DNA from: Vibrio splendidus
Lineage (GTDB): Bacteria > Pseudomonadota > Gammaproteobacteria > Enterobacterales > Vibrionaceae
NCBI RefSeq assembly: GCF_024347615.1
Contig: NZ_AP025509.1
Location: forward strand, 868,001 to 932,000
Direction: 5' to 3'
DNA length: 64,000 bases
Shown: positions 61,256 to 64,000 of the stretch, piece after piece
How positions within the stretch are numbered: position 1 is the stretch's first letter
Layout: every line of letters begins with the position of its first letter
The notes under the pieces: model-generated
The model's database searches: none
What the model saw: only the letters and a program-made list of their open reading frames with translations
What the model was told of the DNA's origin: nothing
Made by a program: the position numbers and the translations under genes

Positions 61256-62260
61256 CTATTTACTGCCGTTTGGTTTATTCACGCTAAGTTGTTCATCCAA
61301 GTTAAGTACCGTTAAAGCATTACTTACACTAGTCGCAATCACATCAACTACGCCAGTTCTTAACGCGCCTAATAAAGCTAATGGTTTACTGTTCTCGGCA
61401 GCGATGGCGATTACATCAGCGATAGGGCGGAACTCTTCCAAGGCCAAACCAATCACACGGTCACTCATTACTGTATTTGCCGCTTTGCCGTGAACGTCGA
61501 AAAAGTCATAGCCAGCAAAGTCACCGACGACACCTTGTAGTAAACGAGACTGTACTACCTCACCCGCGGTAAACCAGCCTAAGTCGACCATATAGCTGTT
61601 TTCACTCATATCACCGATACCCACTAATGCGACATCCGCTTTACGAGCTAGATCGAGTGTTTGCTTAACAGTACTGTTTTCCATGAACGCGGATTTTTGT
61701 GCTTTGTTTTCAGCATAAGCAGGCGCGTACAAGGTTTCAGAAGATCCGCCGTACTTTTTCGCTAGTTGTCTGCATATATGGTCGGCGTTAAACATACCGC
61801 CTCTTGGGTGAATACCGCCGATACCGCATACGAATTTACAGTCACGTGGGGTAATTACGCCAGTATGGTGAGCAACAGACGATACGTTTCGACCTTGTCC
61901 TACTGTCACCACCATGCCGTTTTTCAGTGTACTGGTAAGATAGTTAGACACCAAACCAGCAACCTGTAACCGCTGCTTCTCTTCATTCGGTTGGTCTAGT
62001 GCAACCAATGCACGCTTAACACCAAATCGTTCGATCAAACGTTGTTCGATCTTCGCGCTGAATACTGGGTGGTATTTCACGGTGATCTCGACAATCCCTT
62101 CATCGCGGGCTTGCTTGAGCATTCGACCAACCTTTGCACGAGAGATAGAGAACTTTTTAGAAATCTCTTCTTGTGTAGCGCCTTCTTGATAGTAAGCAAC
62201 GGCTACTTCAGTGAGGAGATCAGTGTTTTCTTCGGAAACATCTTGGATATTCTTACTCAT
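61256..62260 (-). CDS. SorC/DeoR-type sugar-binding transcriptional regulator
   Basis: A 334-residue regulator. The N-terminal helix-turn-helix is ATQEEISKKFSISRAKVGRML. Residues ~60-334 form the SorC sugar-phosphate-binding domain with VGQGRNVSSVAHH, FVCGIGGIHPRGG, ALVGIGDMSENSYM and the C-terminal RTGVVDVIATSVSNALTVL (quoted in part). Such proteins sense a phosphorylated sugar and control carbon genes. The start at 62260 has GAGTGG upstream; a TTG 15 bases earlier is less likely. It diverges from tal-tkt, so control of non-oxidative pentose-phosphate genes is the natural inference, supported by repeated sites in the gap. Confidence 0.9.
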   Translation of the reverse strand: MSKNIQDVSEENTDLLTEVAVAYYQEGATQEEISKKFSISRAKVGRMLKQARDEGIVEITVKYHPVFSAKIEQRLIERFGVKRALVALDQPNEEKQRLQVAGLVSNYLTSTLKNGMVVTVGQGRNVSSVAHHTGVITPRDCKFVCGIGGIHPRGGMFNADHICRQLAKKYGGSSETLYAPAYAENKAQKSAFMENSTVKQTLDLARKADVALVGIGDMSENSYMVDLGWFTAGEVVQSRLLQGVVGDFAGYDFFDVHGKAANTVMSDRVIGLALEEFRPIADVIAIAAENSKPLALLGALRTGVVDVIATSVSNALTVLNLDEQLSVNKPNGSK

Positions 62261-62350
62261 ATACCACTCAACCAATATTTAACAATTATTTTACCTGCTG
62301 TACTTCCTAATATAGGAGAGCTCAGTAAGTGATACACAAGCTTACACCCT

Positions 62351-62588
62351 GAACATATGTAACAACAAGGAACATTTGCTCAGCATCTTAACCATAGTTT
62401 TATTGTTGATTAATTCACCTCACTTTGTCTGTTAAACGTTTGCTTGCATACCCCATGATTACTAGAGCGAAATATATTTGACTGAAGTCACCATACGGCA
62501 CTATTTACCGTTGACTTTGGGGCTAGATCGGATAAATATGGCTACATCATTTACTCATCGAGCGAACAAATGTTCTGTGCAAATGTTC
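62351..62588. promoter_or_regulatory. Repeated CAAATGTTC-type sites between the SorC gene and tal
   Basis: CAAATGTTC occurs at 62567-62575 and again at 62580-62588 (13-base spacing). Its reverse complement GAACATTTG is at 62370-62378, and a one-mismatch copy GAACATATG at 62351-62359. The two groups lie one near each divergent gene. They are candidate operators for the adjacent SorC-type regulator. Confidence 0.5.
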
Positions 62589-62719
62589 GTTCGGAGAAAA
62601 ATTTAAATTAATGTAAGTTAGGCTCACTGGTACAACCATGAGGAACTTCATTAGTTCGCTTGCAAATGCCCACACCTCTCCCATTAAAGGGGTGTTCTGC
62701 GATACATAGGATGATCAAA

Positions 62720-63670
62720 ATGAGCAATAAATTAGAGCAACTTCGTAAACTAACAACTGTTGTAGCTGACACTGGCGATATCGAAGCTATCAGCAAGTAC
62801 ACTCCGGAAGATGCAACAACTAACCCTTCTCTAATTCTTAAAGCCGCTCAAATTGCTGAGTACGCACCTCTAATCGATGCTTCTATCGAATACGCTAAAG
62901 CGCAAAGCGCTGATAAAGCACAACAAGTTCAAGACACTTGTGACATGCTTAACGTGAACATCGGTAAAGAAATCCTTAACGTTGTACCTGGCCGTATCTC
63001 TACTGAAGTAGATGCTCGTCTTTCTTACGACATGGAAGGCAGCGTTGCTAAAGCTCGTCAACTTATCAAAATGTACAACGACGCTGGCATCACTAACGAC
63101 CGCATCCTTATCAAGTTGGCTTCTACTTGGGAAGGCATCCGTGCTGCTGAAATCCTAGAGAAAGAAGGCATCAACTGTAACCTAACGCTTCTATTCTCTT
63201 TCGCTCAAGCTCGTGCTTGTGCTGAAGCGGGTGTATTCCTAATCTCTCCTTTCGTTGGTCGCATCATGGACTGGTACAAAGCGAAAGAAGGTCGCGATTT
63301 CGAAGCTTCAGAAGATCCAGGCGTAATCTCTGTTTCAGAAATCTACAACTACTACAAAGAGCACGGTTACAAGACTGTTGTTATGGGCGCAAGCTTCCGT
63401 AACATCGGTGAGATCCTTGAACTTGCTGGCTGTGACCGTCTAACTATCGCTCCTCAACTTCTAGCTGACCTAGAAGCAGCTGAAGGCGAAGTCGTAGAGA
63501 AGCTAATCGACTCTAACGGTACTAAAGAGCGTCCTGCTGCAATGACTCACGCTGAGTTCCTATGGGATCATAACCAAGACCCAATGGCTGTAGAGAAGCT
63601 AGCTGAAGGCATCCGCAACTTCGCCGTAGACCAAGGCAAACTAGAAGACATGATCGCAGCTAAGCTGTAA
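62720..63670 (+). CDS. tal: Transaldolase
   Basis: A 316-residue TalB-type enzyme moving a dihydroxyacetone unit between sugar phosphates in the pentose-phosphate pathway. The Schiff-base lysine is Lys132 in [12 protein letters not shown], the same number as in E. coli Tal[13 protein letters not shown] near the N-terminus and [13 protein letters not shown] are also typical. AGGA lies eight bases before the ATG at 62720; upstream in-frame ATGs would add a non-homologous tail. Codon use is strongly biased, as in highly expressed genes. It precedes transketolase, from which it is separated by a hairpin. Confidence 0.97.
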   Translation: MSNKLEQLRKLTTVVADTGDIEAISKYTPEDATTNPSLILKAAQIAEYAPLIDASIEYAKAQSADKAQQVQDTCDMLNVNIGKEILNVVPGRISTEVDARLSYDMEGSVAKARQLIKMYNDAGITNDRILIKLASTWEGIRAAEILEKEGINCNLTLLFSFAQARACAEAGVFLISPFVGRIMDWYKAKEGRDFEASEDPGVISVSEIYNYYKEHGYKTVVMGASFRNIGEILELAGCDRLTIAPQLLADLEAAEGEVVEKLIDSNGTKERPAAMTHAEFLWDHNQDPMAVEKLAEGIRNFAVDQGKLEDMIAAKL

Positions 63671-63686
63671 TCACTACCGAATAAAT

Positions 63687-63713
63687 AAGAGGAACGAATT
63701 TCGTTCCTCTTTT
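63687..63713 (+). terminator. Terminator/attenuator between tal and tkt
   Basis: AAGAGGAACGA/TCGTTCCTCTT 11-bp perfect stem with a 3-base loop and a short T tract (TTTT). The T tract is short, so partial read-through into tkt is likely. Confidence 0.75.
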
Positions 63714-63760
63714 ACATCTATCCACGAATTTTTAATTTCGAATCAATTTTGGAAGCAATT

Positions 63761-64000
63761 ATGAACCGCAAACATCTAGCTAACGCGATCCGTGCTCTAA
63801 GCATGGACGGCGTACAACAAGCAAACTCTGGTCACCCTGGCGCACCTATGGGCATGGCTGACATCGCTGAAGTACTTTGGCGCTCTCACCTAAACCACAA
63901 CCCGTCAAACCCAGAGTGGGCTGACCGCGACCGTTTTATCCTGTCTAACGGCCACGGCTCTATGCTGATTTACTCTCTGCTTCATCTAGCAGGTTACGAG
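63761..64000 (+). CDS. tkt: Transketolase, N-terminal fragment (cut by window end)
   Basis: The first 80 residues of transketolase, open to the right edge. [29 protein letters not shown] (partly quoted) is the conserved N-terminus with the His that acts in catalysis and cofactor contact. [20 protein letters not shown] follows and carries the GHG contact to thiamine diphosphate. GGAAG precedes the ATG. Together with tal it covers the non-oxidative pentose-phosphate branch. Confidence 0.96.
   Translation, partial: MNRKHLANAIRALSMDGVQQANSGHPGAPMGMADIAEVLWRSHLNHNPSNPEWADRDRFILSNGHGSMLIYSLLHLAGYE

Noticed and set aside
1..64000. tRNA, rRNA or transposase genes
   Set aside because: I found no cloverleaf-type sequence, rRNA signature or transposase-like protein in the window.

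Overview
The window reads as a stretch of a marine gammaproteobacterial chromosome, most likely the secondary chromosome of a Vibrio of the Splendidus type. This is inferred from gene content and protein style only: a giant VCBS-repeat surface protein, a ToxR-type membrane regulator, a CatB-like acetyltransferase, a secreted GH18 chitinase, LruC-domain proteins, OMPLA, and tal/tkt behind a SorC-type regulator. I see no rRNA, tRNA, CRISPR array, transposase or prophage. Both ends cut genes: the giant protein at the left and transketolase at the right.

Positions 2-17235 form a surface-protein/secretion locus. A repeat protein of at least 3980 residues converges, across a strong bidirectional terminator, on a three-gene operon. 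That operon encodes two different ABC exporter subunits and an HlyD-type adaptor. The two ABC proteins look like an obligate heterodimer with damaged nucleotide-binding motifs: one has lost Walker A and H-loop, both lack a normal signature and neither has the catalytic glutamate. The substrate has no visible RTX nonapeptides. This is the most unusual system in the window.

17401-23964 is mixed accessory content: xenobiotic acetyltransferase, Old Yellow Enzyme-type oxidoreductase, NAD(P)-binding SDR, ToxR-like regulator and outer-membrane phospholipase A. 23969-28984 holds a lipoprotein and an RND efflux pump with its adaptor. 29229-33101 carries a histidine-rich small protein and an aspartate-alanine antiporter/aspartate decarboxylase pair. 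33215-36000 is a lipid-uptake operon (crotonase, FadL, small beta-barrel).

36238-44359 is a complete ferric-hydroxamate uptake locus. The receptor, binding protein and fused permease run leftward. A FhuF-like reductase and FhuC-like ATPase run rightward. An AraC-type regulator sits between, and candidate Fur boxes precede the receptor and the reductase.

The rest is more housekeeping: Bcr/CflA exporter, PQQ-type aldose dehydrogenase, cold-shock protein, YaeQ with an unknown partner, folE diverging from moeA-moeB, an LruC protein with a glycine-rich lipoprotein, a thiosulfate/mercaptopyruvate sulfurtransferase, a c-di-GMP phosphodiesterase with a broken GGDEF motif, chitinase, SorC-family regulator, transaldolase and the start of transketolase. 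A cluster of CAAATGTTC-type sites between the SorC regulator and tal is a candidate operator set.
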